Shown here piece by piece: positions 28,407-37,235 of a DNA stretch of 64,000 nucleotides; the stretch's first letter is position 1; each line of letters opens with the position of its first letter. Made by a program: the position numbers and the translations under genes. The notes beneath the pieces are model-generated. The model searched no databases, was not told the DNA's origin, and worked only from the letters and a program-made list of their open reading frames with translations. This DNA is from Alteribacter natronophilus (GTDB lineage: Bacteria > Bacillota > Bacilli > Bacillales > Salisediminibacteriaceae), in the NCBI RefSeq assembly GCF_006007885.1, contig NZ_VCRO01000005.1:124001-188000 (forward strand), given 5' to 3'.

Positions 28407-28748
28407 ATGAAAATTTTATTGGGTTTGATGATGCTGCTCCTGCTCGGTGCCTGCGGAACGGGAAATGACAGCACGGATCGTTACGGGGAACCGGTGGTGG
28501 AAGGAAGAGTGGTCGACAGGGATGACAGCAGTATCCTCGTAGTGAGCGGCATCAGCCGGGACGAGGCTGAAGAAATTGACGGCGAAACCATCCTCGATGG
28601 CGGAGCCGGGGCCGCCTACTGGTTCAGTGGTATCGAGGATCCTTCGGTTTATGAAAACGGCACCCTCGTCCAGGTATGGGCAGATGAGATTGCGGAAAGT
28701 TACCCTGCCCAGGGCGAAGCGGTCAAAATAAAAGTGATTGAAGAGTAA
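28407..28748 (+). CDS. DUF3221-type lipoprotein
   Basis: A 113-residue secreted lipoprotein: a lipobox LLLLGAC at 13-19 and a small OB-like domain with VEGRVVDRDDSSILVVSGIS and AAYWFSG...VQVWADEIAESYPAQG typical of DUF3221. The function is unknown; it is anchored to the outer face of the membrane. GGGGGTGG precedes the ATG. Confidence 0.85.
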   Translation: MKILLGLMMLLLLGACGTGNDSTDRYGEPVVEGRVVDRDDSSILVVSGISRDEAEEIDGETILDGGAGAAYWFSGIEDPSVYENGTLVQVWADEIAESYPAQGEAVKIKVIEE

Positions 28749-28785
28749 AGGGCACTTTAGTGTGGGAACCAGTGTCATTTCGCGA

Positions 28786-29017
28786 GGCTGGGACTTAAGG
28801 AAAGTGTTTAGATTAGAATCCGAACAAAAAGCTGATAAGCGGATGAAATATTCGCCGACTCCTGCGGGAGGAAAAGCGCAGGTGAGACACCGCAGTGCGA
28901 AGCACGCGGAGGCTCAGCCGCTTCCCGCGGAAAGCGGCGAATATTTCAGGAGCGATCTACCTGCACCGCATATTGGTTGTTCGGGTTTTCGTCTGTAAAA
29001 ATACTTCTCTCCCAGCC
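28786..29017. repeat. 232-bp repeat with terminal inverted repeats, copy A1
   Basis: The element starts GGCTGGGA and ends TCCCAGCC, exact 8-base terminal inverted repeats. The interior has a GC-rich palindromic core (CCTGCGGGAGGAAAAGCGCA, CGCAGTGCGAAGCACGCGGA). An inverted copy of identical length lies at 33211-33442. No open frame is seen, so it is a MITE-like or structured non-coding repeat. It fills the intergenic gap between the DUF3221 and phosphodiesterase genes. Confidence 0.85.
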
Positions 29018-29115
29018 ACTTTTCTTTGCCGCTGTGAATCAACCCCTTCTGTTTAAGGAAACATAATCCCAGGAACAAACTCTGCATTCAGGCAGGGAAT
29101 TCGGGAGGAGGATGG

Positions 29116-30714
29116 ATGATGAAGAAGTTTAATGTAATACTGCTGGTTTTTCTTTTTCTTACATCCTGCCAGCAACCGCAGGGCCAGAACATGACTGAAC
29201 CCGGCGCCCTCGCCTCCTCTTACGACGGAAAAAATGTGATCCTCATTATCCTTGATTCCCTGATGGGTTCTGCTGTTGATTCAGCCATCGAGAAAGGCAC
29301 CATTCCCGGGATGGAGTTCCTGATTAAAAACGGATATTACGATAAGGAGCTTGTGGCCCCGTTCCCGAGCATGTCCGTAACAATAGAGAGTTCCCTTATT
29401 ACAGGTGAACCGCCTGACCGCCATAAAGTACCCGGCCTCACATGGTACGATGAAGATGAAGACAGGATGGTCAATTACGGAACCACGATTGAGTACTGGG
29501 TAAGAAACGGTATTGCCGAGGGAGCATGGGATACTCTGTATAATCTGAATAACACCCATCTGAGCCGGGAAGTCACTACGGTGTTTGAAGACCTGGATCA
29601 GCGCGGTTTTAAATCGGGATCGGTGAATATACTCACCTACCGGGGAAACAGTGAAAAGGAACTGCACGTTCCCTTTCTTGCGGAACAGGTCACCAGACTT
29701 CCTGAAACGATCACCACAAAGGCGCCGGATCTGCTTACTTTCGGCCGTATAAAAAAAGCCGAAACCCTGGAAGACGAGCCTTTTACCGATGGCGTGTTTA
29801 ACCGCGGGGGACTTGTGGACCAGAATACAACCGAAGTTCTGACGCGGCTGATGGCCCGTGACAGTCTGCCGGATTTCACTCTCGCTTTTCTGCCTGACAA
29901 TGATAAACGGACACATAAACACGGTCCTCACTATATCCGCGGGATTGAAAAAGCAGATGAGTATATTCAGGAGATGCTGAACACCTACCCTTCATGGGAG
30001 GAAGCCCTTGAGGACAATATATTTATCATCATCGGTGATCACGGTCAGGATCAGCTCCATGAGGAAGAGGATGAACTTGCAATAGACCTGGACGAACTCT
30101 ACAGCGGCTACACTGTGGCCCCCCTCGGCGAAAACGTGACAAATGGGGATATTGCCTTCGGGATTAACCAGCGGATGACTTATGTGTACGATGTACATCA
30201 TCAGGGCCTGACCGAAACCCTTGCTGAACATGCTGTAAACGACCAGAGAATTGCCCTCTCCGCCTGGAGAGACGGAGATATGATCACCGTTATCAGTCCT
30301 TACCACGAAGGTGAGTTCAGGTTTAAAAAGAACGGGGATTGGACTGACCGCTACAACCAGAGGTGGTCCGTTGAAGGGAATAGTGAGATCGTCTCGATTA
30401 AAACGGATGCTGATACGAAAAAAATCAAGTACGATGAATTCCCTGATGTGCTGAACCAGCTCCACGGGGCCCTCTACAGCCACCCTACTCCAAAAGTCGT
30501 CCTTGCTGCAGTTCCGGAACATTCCTTTAAAAGCGAGGGGATTGAAATGCATGAAGGCGGCGGGGAACATGGTGGACTCTATAAGACCGACACACTTGCA
30601 GCCATTATTATTGCAGGAACGGACAAGCGCCCGGAGCACAGCAGGATTTCCGATCTGAAAGACTACATCCTTGATTTATTTCCCGAAAGCAGCACAAAGG
30701 GAACAGGGGACTGA
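29116..30714 (+). CDS. Lipoprotein phosphodiesterase/nucleotide pyrophosphatase-like
   Basis: 532 residues. Lipobox LTSC at 15-18, then an alkaline-phosphatase-superfamily domain: metal Asp47 (IILDSLMG), nucleophile region FPSMS with Ser about 87 in the place usual for Thr, Asp/His pair in LPDNDKRTHKHG, DHGQD about 312 and the last metal His in GGGEHGGLY. It should hydrolyse a phosphodiester or phosphonate on the outer face of the membrane; the substrate is unknown. GGGAGGAGG precedes the ATG. Own terminator. Confidence 0.88.
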   Translation: MMKKFNVILLVFLFLTSCQQPQGQNMTEPGALASSYDGKNVILIILDSLMGSAVDSAIEKGTIPGMEFLIKNGYYDKELVAPFPSMSVTIESSLITGEPPDRHKVPGLTWYDEDEDRMVNYGTTIEYWVRNGIAEGAWDTLYNLNNTHLSREVTTVFEDLDQRGFKSGSVNILTYRGNSEKELHVPFLAEQVTRLPETITTKAPDLLTFGRIKKAETLEDEPFTDGVFNRGGLVDQNTTEVLTRLMARDSLPDFTLAFLPDNDKRTHKHGPHYIRGIEKADEYIQEMLNTYPSWEEALEDNIFIIIGDHGQDQLHEEEDELAIDLDELYSGYTVAPLGENVTNGDIAFGINQRMTYVYDVHHQGLTETLAEHAVNDQRIALSAWRDGDMITVISPYHEGEFRFKKNGDWTDRYNQRWSVEGNSEIVSIKTDADTKKIKYDEFPDVLNQLHGALYSHPTPKVVLAAVPEHSFKSEGIEMHEGGGEHGGLYKTDTLAAIIIAGTDKRPEHSRISDLKDYILDLFPESSTKGTGD

Positions 30715-30740
30715 TTGTCTCCCTGTTCCTTCTTTGTATT
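30697..30740. terminator. Terminator overlapping the phosphodiesterase stop
   Basis: AAGGGAACAGGGGA / TCTCCCTGTTCCTT hairpin with a T-rich tail. It can also serve the convergent acyl-CoA dehydrogenase gene. Confidence 0.8.
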
Positions 30741-31904
30741 TTATTTATTTTTCGGAAAGGCTTTAGAAGCCAGTACATTGACGGTTATATCGTCCGAGGG
30801 AGGGTTGTGCAGACCGGCCCGTACATCGCGGTAATAGCGCTCAAACGGTCTGCTCTTCATCAGGCTCTGCCCGCCGACGATGCGCATGGCGAGATCCACC
30901 ACTTCCACGGCAAGGTTCGTAGCCGTCGTTTTCACGGCGGCAAGCTCACCTCCCAGTTCACTCCGGCGATCCGGGTAATCATCCCACAGCTTTGCAACAT
31001 GGTACATAAAATGCCGTGCCTGCATAAGTTTTAAATCCATTTCGGCAGTTTTACGCCTTACTTCAGGAACCTGGCTAATGGGGTGATCCAGACTGTTCGG
31101 CTGATACGTCTCTGCAAAAGCAACAGCGTCGTTTCTTGCTGCTTTAGCCGTCCCAAGATAACAGGCGGGGATGTGAAGAAGCCAGCCCTGGGGCCCTCTT
31201 CCGTGACCCGGCTGCCGTTTTGCCACCCAGTCCGCCTCACCAATTTTCACACGGTCGAGAATCAGGTCATCGCTCCGTGTCGCTCTCATCCCTAGCGTAT
31301 CCCACGTTTCTTCTATGCTCAGCCCTTCACTGTCACGGGGGATTTTAAATTCCCCCGTTTCCCCGGTCTCCTCTACTGTAGCCGTCACGATAAAGTAGTC
31401 GAGTATCGGTGCCAGTGAAGTAAAGGTTTTTTTACCGGTAATTTCAAAGCCGCCTCCCGGAAGACGAACGGCTGTTGTTTCCGGTTTTCCTCCCCTGGCC
31501 GGACTTCCGGTGGCAGGCTCGGTTGCCGCACTGTTCATGAGTACACCTTTTTCGGCAATTTCCCGGCACATGGCTTCAAACGTGTCCGATTCCCATTTCC
31601 CCGTATCCCTCAGCTGCATCACGAGACCATTGTGCCAGCCGAGGCTGAGGGCAGTCGCAGCGTCTCCTTCCGCAATTTTTTCCTGGACAAGAAGATAGTC
31701 ATACAATCCTGCCCCCTGACCTCCGTACTGCTCTGGAACAGTCAGACTGAAAAAACCTGCTTCTTTCAGATCGCCAAAATTATCGAAGGGGAATCGAGCG
31801 TTACGGTCATACTCGTCTGCCCGTTCCTTAAATGCCGGAAGGAGTGCCTCAAGCTTTTCATTTCGTTTCAGCTGTCCATCTGTATGAAAAAACAAGTCCT
31901 GCAT
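30741..31904 (-). CDS. Acyl-CoA dehydrogenase family flavoprotein
   Basis: 387 residues with the three-domain acyl-CoA dehydrogenase layout: helical N terminus (YGGQGAGLYDYLLVQEKIA), beta domain (ATEPATGSPARGGKPETTA, GKKTFTSLAPI) and C-terminal helices ending in AMRIVGGQSLMKSRPFERYYRDVRAG. The catalytic-base region is of the variant type found in dibenzothiophene desulfurisation and related monooxygenase-like members, so the reaction need not be beta-oxidation. The gene stands alone and its substrate is unknown. Confidence 0.85.
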   Translation of the reverse strand: MQDLFFHTDGQLKRNEKLEALLPAFKERADEYDRNARFPFDNFGDLKEAGFFSLTVPEQYGGQGAGLYDYLLVQEKIAEGDAATALSLGWHNGLVMQLRDTGKWESDTFEAMCREIAEKGVLMNSAATEPATGSPARGGKPETTAVRLPGGGFEITGKKTFTSLAPILDYFIVTATVEETGETGEFKIPRDSEGLSIEETWDTLGMRATRSDDLILDRVKIGEADWVAKRQPGHGRGPQGWLLHIPACYLGTAKAARNDAVAFAETYQPNSLDHPISQVPEVRRKTAEMDLKLMQARHFMYHVAKLWDDYPDRRSELGGELAAVKTTATNLAVEVVDLAMRIVGGQSLMKSRPFERYYRDVRAGLHNPPSDDITVNVLASKAFPKNK

Positions 31905-32115
31905 CCGTGCACCTGCTTTCTGTATTATTATTTCCGGATAACGGTTTTCTCTGATTAAATCATATCGAATAACTCGGGATTGTGCTACCGTTCTGCTTTA
32001 CGGCCGCCTGGTACTTCCACGTTTTTATTCTACTGCAAATTAGTGGGAAATCTCTCTTCTTTTCCCGGGAAATGACACGATCTCTGACATTTTTCCATAA
32101 TTTAAGCGCGTTTTA

Positions 32116-32154
32116 ACCCCTACAAATCTGTTACTGTACAAGAAAGTTTATAAT
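32116..32154 (+). promoter_or_regulatory. Candidate promoter region of mreBH
   Basis: TATAAT (32149-32154) is a perfect SigA -10, with a weak -35. ACCCCT at 32116 with AGAAA 16-20 bases later resembles the ACCCC/CGAA pattern of SigI, which controls mreBH in B. subtilis. The SigI reading is tentative. Confidence 0.4.
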
Positions 32155-32186
32155 AAACGTCAATTAAACGTATGGGGGATTTTTTA

Positions 32187-33194
32187 ATGTTTTCTAACAC
32201 ACAAATCGGAATCGACCTTGGTACAGCCAATATTCTAGTATATACAAAGAACAAGGGAATTGTACTCAATGAACCATCAGTCGTTGCCATCGATCTTCAG
32301 ACAAAAAGCGTACTTGCGATCGGAAATGACGCAAAAAACATGGTGGGTAAAACGCCGGAAAATATCGTTGCAATTCGTCCAATGAAAGACGGCGTCATTG
32401 CCGACTATCAGGTCACCACGGACATGTTGAAGGAAATTATGCGCAAAGTGAGTAAAAAGCTCGGCTTCTCCGTCAGGAAACCGAGTGTTGTCGTTTGTAC
32501 ACCGTCCGGCTCCACTTCCGTTGAGCGGCGCGCCATCCATGATGCTGTGAAAAACTGCGGGGCAAAGCATGTTGATCTTATCGAGGAACCTGTAGCCGCG
32601 GCGATCGGTGCTGACCTGCCGGTTGAAGAGCCGATTGCAAACGTAGTAGTGGATATCGGGGGCGGTACGACAGAAGTGGCTATCATCTCCTTTGGCGGCG
32701 TTGTGTCCTGTAACTCCATCCGTGTCGGCGGTGACCAGATGGATGAGCACATCGTTCATTATGTACGAAAGCACTATAACCTCCTCATTGGAGAACGTAC
32801 TGCAGAGGAAATTAAAATAAACATCGCTTATGCCCTTACGGATCACGAGGAAAAAACAATGGACATACGGGGACGTGACCTCGTAACCGGTCTCCCGAAA
32901 ACAATCACCCTGCGTTCTCCTGAAATCCAGGGTGCCATTAAAGATTCCCTACTCAGTATTCTTGAAGCGATTCGCGTGACTCTTGAAAACTGTCCTCCGG
33001 AACTGAGCGGAGATATCGTGGACCGCGGTGTCATCCTTACAGGTGGCGGTGCCCTGCTTAACGGCATTCAGGAGTGGCTTAGTGAGGAAATCGTTGTACC
33101 TGTACACATTGCCCCAAATCCGCTTGAAGCAGTTGCAATCGGAACAGGCAGATCCCTGAACGTGATTCATAAACTGCAGAAGGCAGCGAGATAG
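32187..33194 (+). CDS. mreBH: MreB-like rod-shape actin MreBH
   Basis: 335 residues, the length of B. subtilis MreBH and nearly colinear with it ([67 protein letters not shown]). The actin-type phosphate loops and adenosine motif are intact. It polymerises under the membrane and guides cell-wall synthesis and autolysins. ATG 32187 is five bases after GGGGGA; an ATG at 32172 overlaps that site and is rejected. It is monocistronic, as in B. subtilis, and unlinked to mreBCD. Confidence 0.96.
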   Translation: MFSNTQIGIDLGTANILVYTKNKGIVLNEPSVVAIDLQTKSVLAIGNDAKNMVGKTPENIVAIRPMKDGVIADYQVTTDMLKEIMRKVSKKLGFSVRKPSVVVCTPSGSTSVERRAIHDAVKNCGAKHVDLIEEPVAAAIGADLPVEEPIANVVVDIGGGTTEVAIISFGGVVSCNSIRVGGDQMDEHIVHYVRKHYNLLIGERTAEEIKINIAYALTDHEEKTMDIRGRDLVTGLPKTITLRSPEIQGAIKDSLLSILEAIRVTLENCPPELSGDIVDRGVILTGGGALLNGIQEWLSEEIVVPVHIAPNPLEAVAIGTGRSLNVIHKLQKAAR

Positions 33195-33210
33195 TTCCTT
33201 TGGATGAAGA

Positions 33211-33442
33211 GGCTGGGATAGAAGTGTTTTCTCAGACGAAAATCCGAACAATCAATATGCGGCGCAGGTAAATCGCTCCTGAAATATACGCCGCTTTCCG
33301 CGGGAAGCGGCTGAGCCTCCGCGTGCTTCGCACTGCGGGGTCTCACCTGCGCTTTTCCTCCCGCAGGAGTCGGCGAATATTACATCCGCTTGTCAGCTTT
33401 TTGTTAAGATTCTCATCAAAACACTTTACATATGTCCCAGCC
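33211..33442. repeat. 232-bp repeat with terminal inverted repeats, copy A2
   Basis: Inverted relative to A1, with the same length and the same ends (GGCTGGGA...TCCCAGCC). The two are highly similar by eye, with scattered substitutions. Together they bracket a 4.2-kb segment with three genes. Confidence 0.85.
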
Positions 33443-33468
33443 TTATCTTAATCAAAGAAGACCCTTTA

Positions 33469-33516
33469 AAACAGCCCGGAAAATGTCTCAACGGACATCT
33501 TCCGGGCTGTTTGTTT
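33469..33516. terminator. Terminator at the 3' end of the NhaC-type gene
   Basis: AACAGCCCGGAA / TTCCGGGCTGTT with a continued inner stem (ATGTC/GACAT), flanked by A- and T-rich sequence. Confidence 0.85.
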
Positions 33517-34984
33517 ACGCATACTGCTGCACTTTTTCCTCTGAGTCGCCTTTTTCTTCAGACTGGGCTTCGGCCGGACCACCGCCGTCATTCATACTGA
33601 TGCCTGTAAAACCGTAGATGATCGTAATGATCGGACAGATCAGGCAGAAAAATGCAAACGGGAGAAAGCTGAGAACCGGTACACCGAGCACACTTGTCAT
33701 AAATACCCCGCTTACCCCGTAAGGAATGAGCGGATTAATGACTGTTCCTCCTGCTTCAAGCGTTTTGGAAAGGTGGCGGCCTTTTAGTCCGAGCTTTCTG
33801 AACTGTTTGGCGTACGCTTCCCCGGTAAGAACAACACTCATGTACTGCTCACCCATGCTCACGTTGATCCCGATCGCTGAAAGGGTTGTGGAGAGAACCA
33901 CTTTTCCCCGGGTATTAACCCAGCTCTGAATCCGATCAAACAGTGTTTCAATTATACGGAGGCTGGAAAGAATCCCGCCCATGGCCAGAGCCAGAACGAG
34001 GATGGATACGGCCCACATCATTCCCTGAATACCGCCGCGGGTCAGGAGCTCATCAATGTCGCCATTTCCTGTGGAGGCGGTGAAACCATCCTGAATGAGA
34101 ACCATCCAGTGGCCCATGTTGAGCTGGCCGTCCTGGATGACTGCCATCACAAAGCCGGCTCCAATCCCTGCGAGCATTGTCGGAATTGCCGGTGTCTTCC
34201 GTATTGCCAGCACCGCCATAACAGCAGCCGGTATGAGCGCAATCCAGTGGACGTGAGTCGCCTCGGACATGGCGCCGATCCACTCGTTCACTTCAGACGT
34301 TTGTGCTGTCCCCTGCGCTCTTCCGATGATAAAGAAGAGTACAAGACTGATGATAAACGCCGGAATCGCGGTCCACATCATGTGGCGGATATGCTCAAAA
34401 AGATCCGTTTTCGTTACCGATGAAGCGAGGTTGGTTGTATCGGACAGTGGGCTCATCTTGTCGCCGAGGAGCGCTCCTGAAACCACCGCTCCTGCCGTCA
34501 TTGCCAGATCCATACCGAGAATGCCTGCAAGAGCCATAAATGCGATCCCGATTGTGGAAGCTGTCGTAAAGGAACTTCCCACAGCCATACCGACAACCGC
34601 AGTCACAACAAACACACTGGGCAGGAAATACTCTGTGGAGATCACTTCGAAACTGAACGCAATCAGCGTTGGAATTGTACCTGCCTGCATCCACGCTGCA
34701 ATCAGCACCCCGATCAGCATGAAAATGATGACCGGCAGAATCCCTGTTCGAACCCCTTTTACGATACCTTCTTCAATCAGCTTCCATGGCTGTCTTTTAA
34801 CCATATTGTAAATGACGAGGAGCACGATGGCGGAGAAAACGGCTGAGTGAGGCTGGGCATCCAGATAGAGAAGGGACACCCCAATTACGAGCAGCATTGC
34901 TGTCATAATGCCGGCCGCTTCCCATCCGGATACTCGCGGCTCTGTTTCATTTTTCCTTGCTGTGTTTTTCTGTTCTTCAACCAT
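33515..34984 (-). CDS. NhaC-family transporter under a tyrosine T-box
   Basis: 489 residues and about 11-12 membrane helices with NhaC-family signatures (VVGMAVGSSFTTASTIGIAFM, GALLGDKMSPLSDTTNLA, AGGTVINPLIPYG). NhaC proteins exchange sodium for protons, but relatives such as MleN couple organic-substrate exchange to ions. The leader is a T-box with a TAC specifier, so uptake of tyrosine is the best guess, in line with earlier T-box surveys that list NhaC-type genes under Tyr T-boxes. ATG 34984 has AAGGAGGAG; a longer frame into the leader is rejected. Confidence 0.88.
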   Translation of the reverse strand: MVEEQKNTARKNETEPRVSGWEAAGIMTAMLLVIGVSLLYLDAQPHSAVFSAIVLLVIYNMVKRQPWKLIEEGIVKGVRTGILPVIIFMLIGVLIAAWMQAGTIPTLIAFSFEVISTEYFLPSVFVVTAVVGMAVGSSFTTASTIGIAFMALAGILGMDLAMTAGAVVSGALLGDKMSPLSDTTNLASSVTKTDLFEHIRHMMWTAIPAFIISLVLFFIIGRAQGTAQTSEVNEWIGAMSEATHVHWIALIPAAVMAVLAIRKTPAIPTMLAGIGAGFVMAVIQDGQLNMGHWMVLIQDGFTASTGNGDIDELLTRGGIQGMMWAVSILVLALAMGGILSSLRIIETLFDRIQSWVNTRGKVVLSTTLSAIGINVSMGEQYMSVVLTGEAYAKQFRKLGLKGRHLSKTLEAGGTVINPLIPYGVSGVFMTSVLGVPVLSFLPFAFFCLICPIITIIYGFTGISMNDGGGPAEAQSEEKGDSEEKVQQYA

Positions 34985-35027
34985 CCTGAACTCCTCCTTT
35001 TCTTTTATGTTTCTTAGGCGGGAACGC

Positions 35028-35345
35028 AAAAAAAAGCTTCTCCATCCCTGTTAGGGACGGAAAAGCTCCGCGGTACCACCCTAATTGACCGGATCTGCTC
35101 CTGCTTCCTGGCACTTCCTCTGCCTGCTCATCTCGTCTCAGCTCTGTGCTCCGGTCCACTTCTTTTCCGGCCGTTTCGTGCGTTGAAAGTGTAATTCACT
35201 GCTATATCCTGCCTGGATTTTCAGCTTCCATCCAGTCTCTTTATGCTGCCCGGACACGCGCTACTCCGCTTTCATACGGCCTGATGTATGCTCTTGTTGT
35301 TTTTGCGTTCAAACGCCACTTAATCACTTAAACGCTTTTAAGCGA
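35028..35345 (-). promoter_or_regulatory. Tyrosine T-box leader
   Basis: The minus strand shows the invariant T-box AGGGTGGTACCGCG (35082-35069), a downstream terminator hairpin (AGCTTTTCCGTCCCT / AGGGATGGAGAAGCT, then eight T; 35067-35028), a Stem I distal AGAGACTGGATGG loop and a specifier loop GTGAATTACACT. The specifier triplet TAC (35193-35191) followed by A indicates uncharged tRNA-Tyr. The leader controls the NhaC-type gene. Confidence 0.9.
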
Positions 35346-35368
35346 TAAAGTATCTGCTGCTAATTAAA

Positions 35369-35397
35369 AGGATAGTACAGGTTTATGGGTGTGTCAA
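35369..35397 (-). promoter_or_regulatory. SigA promoter of the T-box leader
   Basis: Perfect -35 TTGACA (35397-35392), 17-base spacer, -10 TATCCT (35374-35369). Confidence 0.75.
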
Positions 35398-35431
35398 CAG
35401 TGTTTTTTTCTTTTCGGAAATATTGTTGTTT

Positions 35432-35580
35432 TATACCGCTTCAGGCGGACGCTTTCCGCGGGCAGGGCTTCAGCCTCCTCGGGAAAAGCACCCTGTGGGG
35501 TCTTCTGCTCCTGCTCTCCCCGCTGGAGTCGCCGCCTTTCGCTCTATTTAATTTCTTGTAAAAGCAACAGCCTTTACGAA
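35432..35580. repeat. Short dispersed repeat, copy B2
   Basis: Close relative of B1 in the same orientation, sharing the CTTTCCGCGGGCAGGG...GGAGTCGCCGCCTTTCGCTC core and the AACAGCCTTTACG tail. It fills the gap between the T-box promoter and the methyltransferase. Confidence 0.85.
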
Positions 35581-35636
35581 AACAACCTTTTTAAACTCCC
35601 CTGACTCGTGCCGCCATCCTGGCAGAACCAACAACG

Positions 35637-35671
35637 AAAAAACGGCCCTCTTCAACTGAAGAAAGCCGCTA
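35637..35671 (-). terminator. Terminator of the methyltransferase gene
   Basis: CGGCTTTCTTC / GAAGAGGGCCG hairpin followed on the minus strand by six T. Confidence 0.7.
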
Positions 35672-35676
35672 ACCGG

Positions 35677-36243
35677 TTACTTTTTCCCGGTGACAGTATA
35701 GATCCTGTCTTTCATATGTACGGTTACATCATGAAAACCCGCCTCTGTCATTTCCCGGCGGATGATATCAGACTCAATCCGCTCGTGCTCCGGCGGCCCC
35801 ATAGTGAATGATTCCTTTTTCCATTCGGAAACAGCCGCCGTTCCGCCAGGCTTAAGCAGGCGTTTCATCTCGGAAAAAGCGAGCATTCTGTCGTCAGACT
35901 CATGCACGACAAAACCTGCCACCAGGCCATTTACGCACTCGTCCGGGAGAGTAATATCCTCCATCGGTGCTTCAATCATGCCTGCATTTTCGATTCCGGC
36001 TTCCATGAGCCGGATCCCAAGCAGGCCGAGCATTTCAGGCTCAATATCAACCGCATAGACCTCACCGGACGTCTGCTGTGCAAGCGGCAGTGTAAAGAAG
36101 CCGTTTCCGGCTCCAATGTCCGCAGCCGTATCCCCGTCGCGGAGATCAAGCAGTTCCACAATGCCCTGGGGGTTAATCAGTTCCTGCCTCTCCCTGCTGA
36201 GCAGCCGGTCGGCTTTTGCCGGGTCAAAACGCTTGTCAGTCAT
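35677..36243 (-). CDS. Class I SAM-dependent methyltransferase
   Basis: 188 residues. Motif I is DIGAGNGFFTLPLA, with acidic motif II (AVDIEPEMLG), and later the LKPGGTAAVSEW strand typical of UbiE/Methyltransf_11 proteins. The substrate is unknown. ATG 36243 follows GGAGAGG. It begins 24 bases after the carbonic anhydrase stop and is probably in one operon with it. Confidence 0.9.
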   Translation of the reverse strand: MTDKRFDPAKADRLLSRERQELINPQGIVELLDLRDGDTAADIGAGNGFFTLPLAQQTSGEVYAVDIEPEMLGLLGIRLMEAGIENAGMIEAPMEDITLPDECVNGLVAGFVVHESDDRMLAFSEMKRLLKPGGTAAVSEWKKESFTMGPPEHERIESDIIRREMTEAGFHDVTVHMKDRIYTVTGKK

Positions 36244-36267
36244 ACTTGCCCTCTCCTTCACGTCCGC

Positions 36268-36864
36268 TTAATAACCGAGCATTTCCCGTTCTTCTTCGGT
36301 AAGATTTTCCGGATCGAACACATCAAGATTTCCTGTTTTCAGGTCAAACAGTGCCCCGATGATCTGTACACCTTCTCCATGCTTCTGATACACCGGATGC
36401 TTCTGCAGACGCTTCATCTGGACCATGACATTAAATTTGGAAAGTTTTTCAGGTGTCCATTCCTCAGTCGTGGCGCCGCGCTCCGGCATGCTGTCCTTTA
36501 CGTATTTGAGCCAGCCCTGAAGGCCTTCCTCGTCATTATTTTCCCAGGCAGCCTGTACACCACCGCAGTTCGTATGGCCGTTAATTAAGATGTATTTCAC
36601 CTTCAGATGTACGAGGGCATAATACAGTCCTGCTGCAAAACTTTCATCGCCCTCCACAACCTGGTTTGCCACGTTGCGGTGGATAAACATATGGCCCGGT
36701 TCCATCTCAGTTACCGTGGTCGGACCTACGCGTGAGTCACTGCATGCGAGGACAAGAAAATCAGGGTCCTGCCCCTGCTGCAGTTTCTCGAAGTAACTCG
36801 GATCTGTATCGAGCCACTTCTTCCTAAAGTTTATGTTCTTTCGTTTCAGATCCTCAATGTCCAT
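36268..36864 (-). CDS. Beta-class carbonic anhydrase
   Basis: About 198 residues that interconvert CO2 and bicarbonate. The zinc ligands are visible in ACSDSRVG (Cys, Asp-Arg dyad) and GHTNCGG (His, Cys). The C-terminal half has the usual long helices and the final strand VQIIGALFDLKTGNLDVF. ATG 36864 has GAGGTGAT seven bases before; ATG 36873 and GTG 36876 overlap that site. It is first in a likely operon with the methyltransferase. Confidence 0.94.
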   Translation of the reverse strand: MDIEDLKRKNINFRKKWLDTDPSYFEKLQQGQDPDFLVLACSDSRVGPTTVTEMEPGHMFIHRNVANQVVEGDESFAAGLYYALVHLKVKYILINGHTNCGGVQAAWENNDEEGLQGWLKYVKDSMPERGATTEEWTPEKLSKFNVMVQMKRLQKHPVYQKHGEGVQIIGALFDLKTGNLDVFDPENLTEEEREMLGY

Positions 36865-37016
36865 GTCAGTCATCACCTCATTTTAGTCTGTACACGTAAA
36901 TTATACACCTAACGAGGCGAATTTAAAGCCTGACGTCTCATCATGGACAAGAGCGGAAGCAGACATGGCGTACGGTCATATACTTTTAGTATCAGTCTTT
37001 TTACGGAGGGGTCATC

Positions 37017-37160
37017 ATGGCAGGACGGCTGCTCAGCCTGCTTCTTCTTTTCTGGGCTGTCGCCATCCTATTAAGTGTGATCGGCGGCTTCGTCCAGGTT
37101 CTCATCGTGCTCGGCCTGCTCTGGATCATTTTTCAGTTTTTCCGCCACGAAAGCGGGTGA
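37017..37160 (+). CDS. 47-residue membrane protein
   Basis: A small open frame with a strong ACGGAGGGG Shine-Dalgarno six bases before ATG. It encodes two hydrophobic stretches (LLSLLLLFWAVAILLSVIGG and VLIVLGLLWIIFQFF) around a Gly-Gly turn and a polar FRHESG end. The layout recalls lmo0937-type small stress-associated membrane proteins; the function is unknown. It is followed by a bidirectional terminator. Confidence 0.75.
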   Translation: MAGRLLSLLLLFWAVAILLSVIGGFVQVLIVLGLLWIIFQFFRHESG

Positions 37161-37198
37161 ATGTCCAGAGGTACGTCAATAAACATCACAGCTGAAAG

Positions 37199-37235
37199 AG
37201 CGGCGTTCCATTAAGTCCGGAACGCCGCTTCTTAT
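37199..37235. terminator. Bidirectional terminator
   Basis: AGCGGCGTTCC / GGAACGCCGCT hairpin between the convergent small membrane protein and flavoprotein genes. Confidence 0.8.

Noticed and set aside
28786-33442. Composite transposon bounded by the A1 and A2 elements
   Set aside because: No transposase frame and no target-site duplication is visible at either outer end, and mreBH is a core gene.
33515-34984. Plain Na+/H+ antiporter annotation for the NhaC-family gene
   Set aside because: The tyrosine T-box in its leader makes amino-acid transport more likely than simple sodium-proton exchange.
27497-35580. GC-rich repeats considered as a CRISPR array
   Set aside because: Copies are single, kilobases apart, of 120-232 bases and without spacer-repeat periodicity or cas genes.
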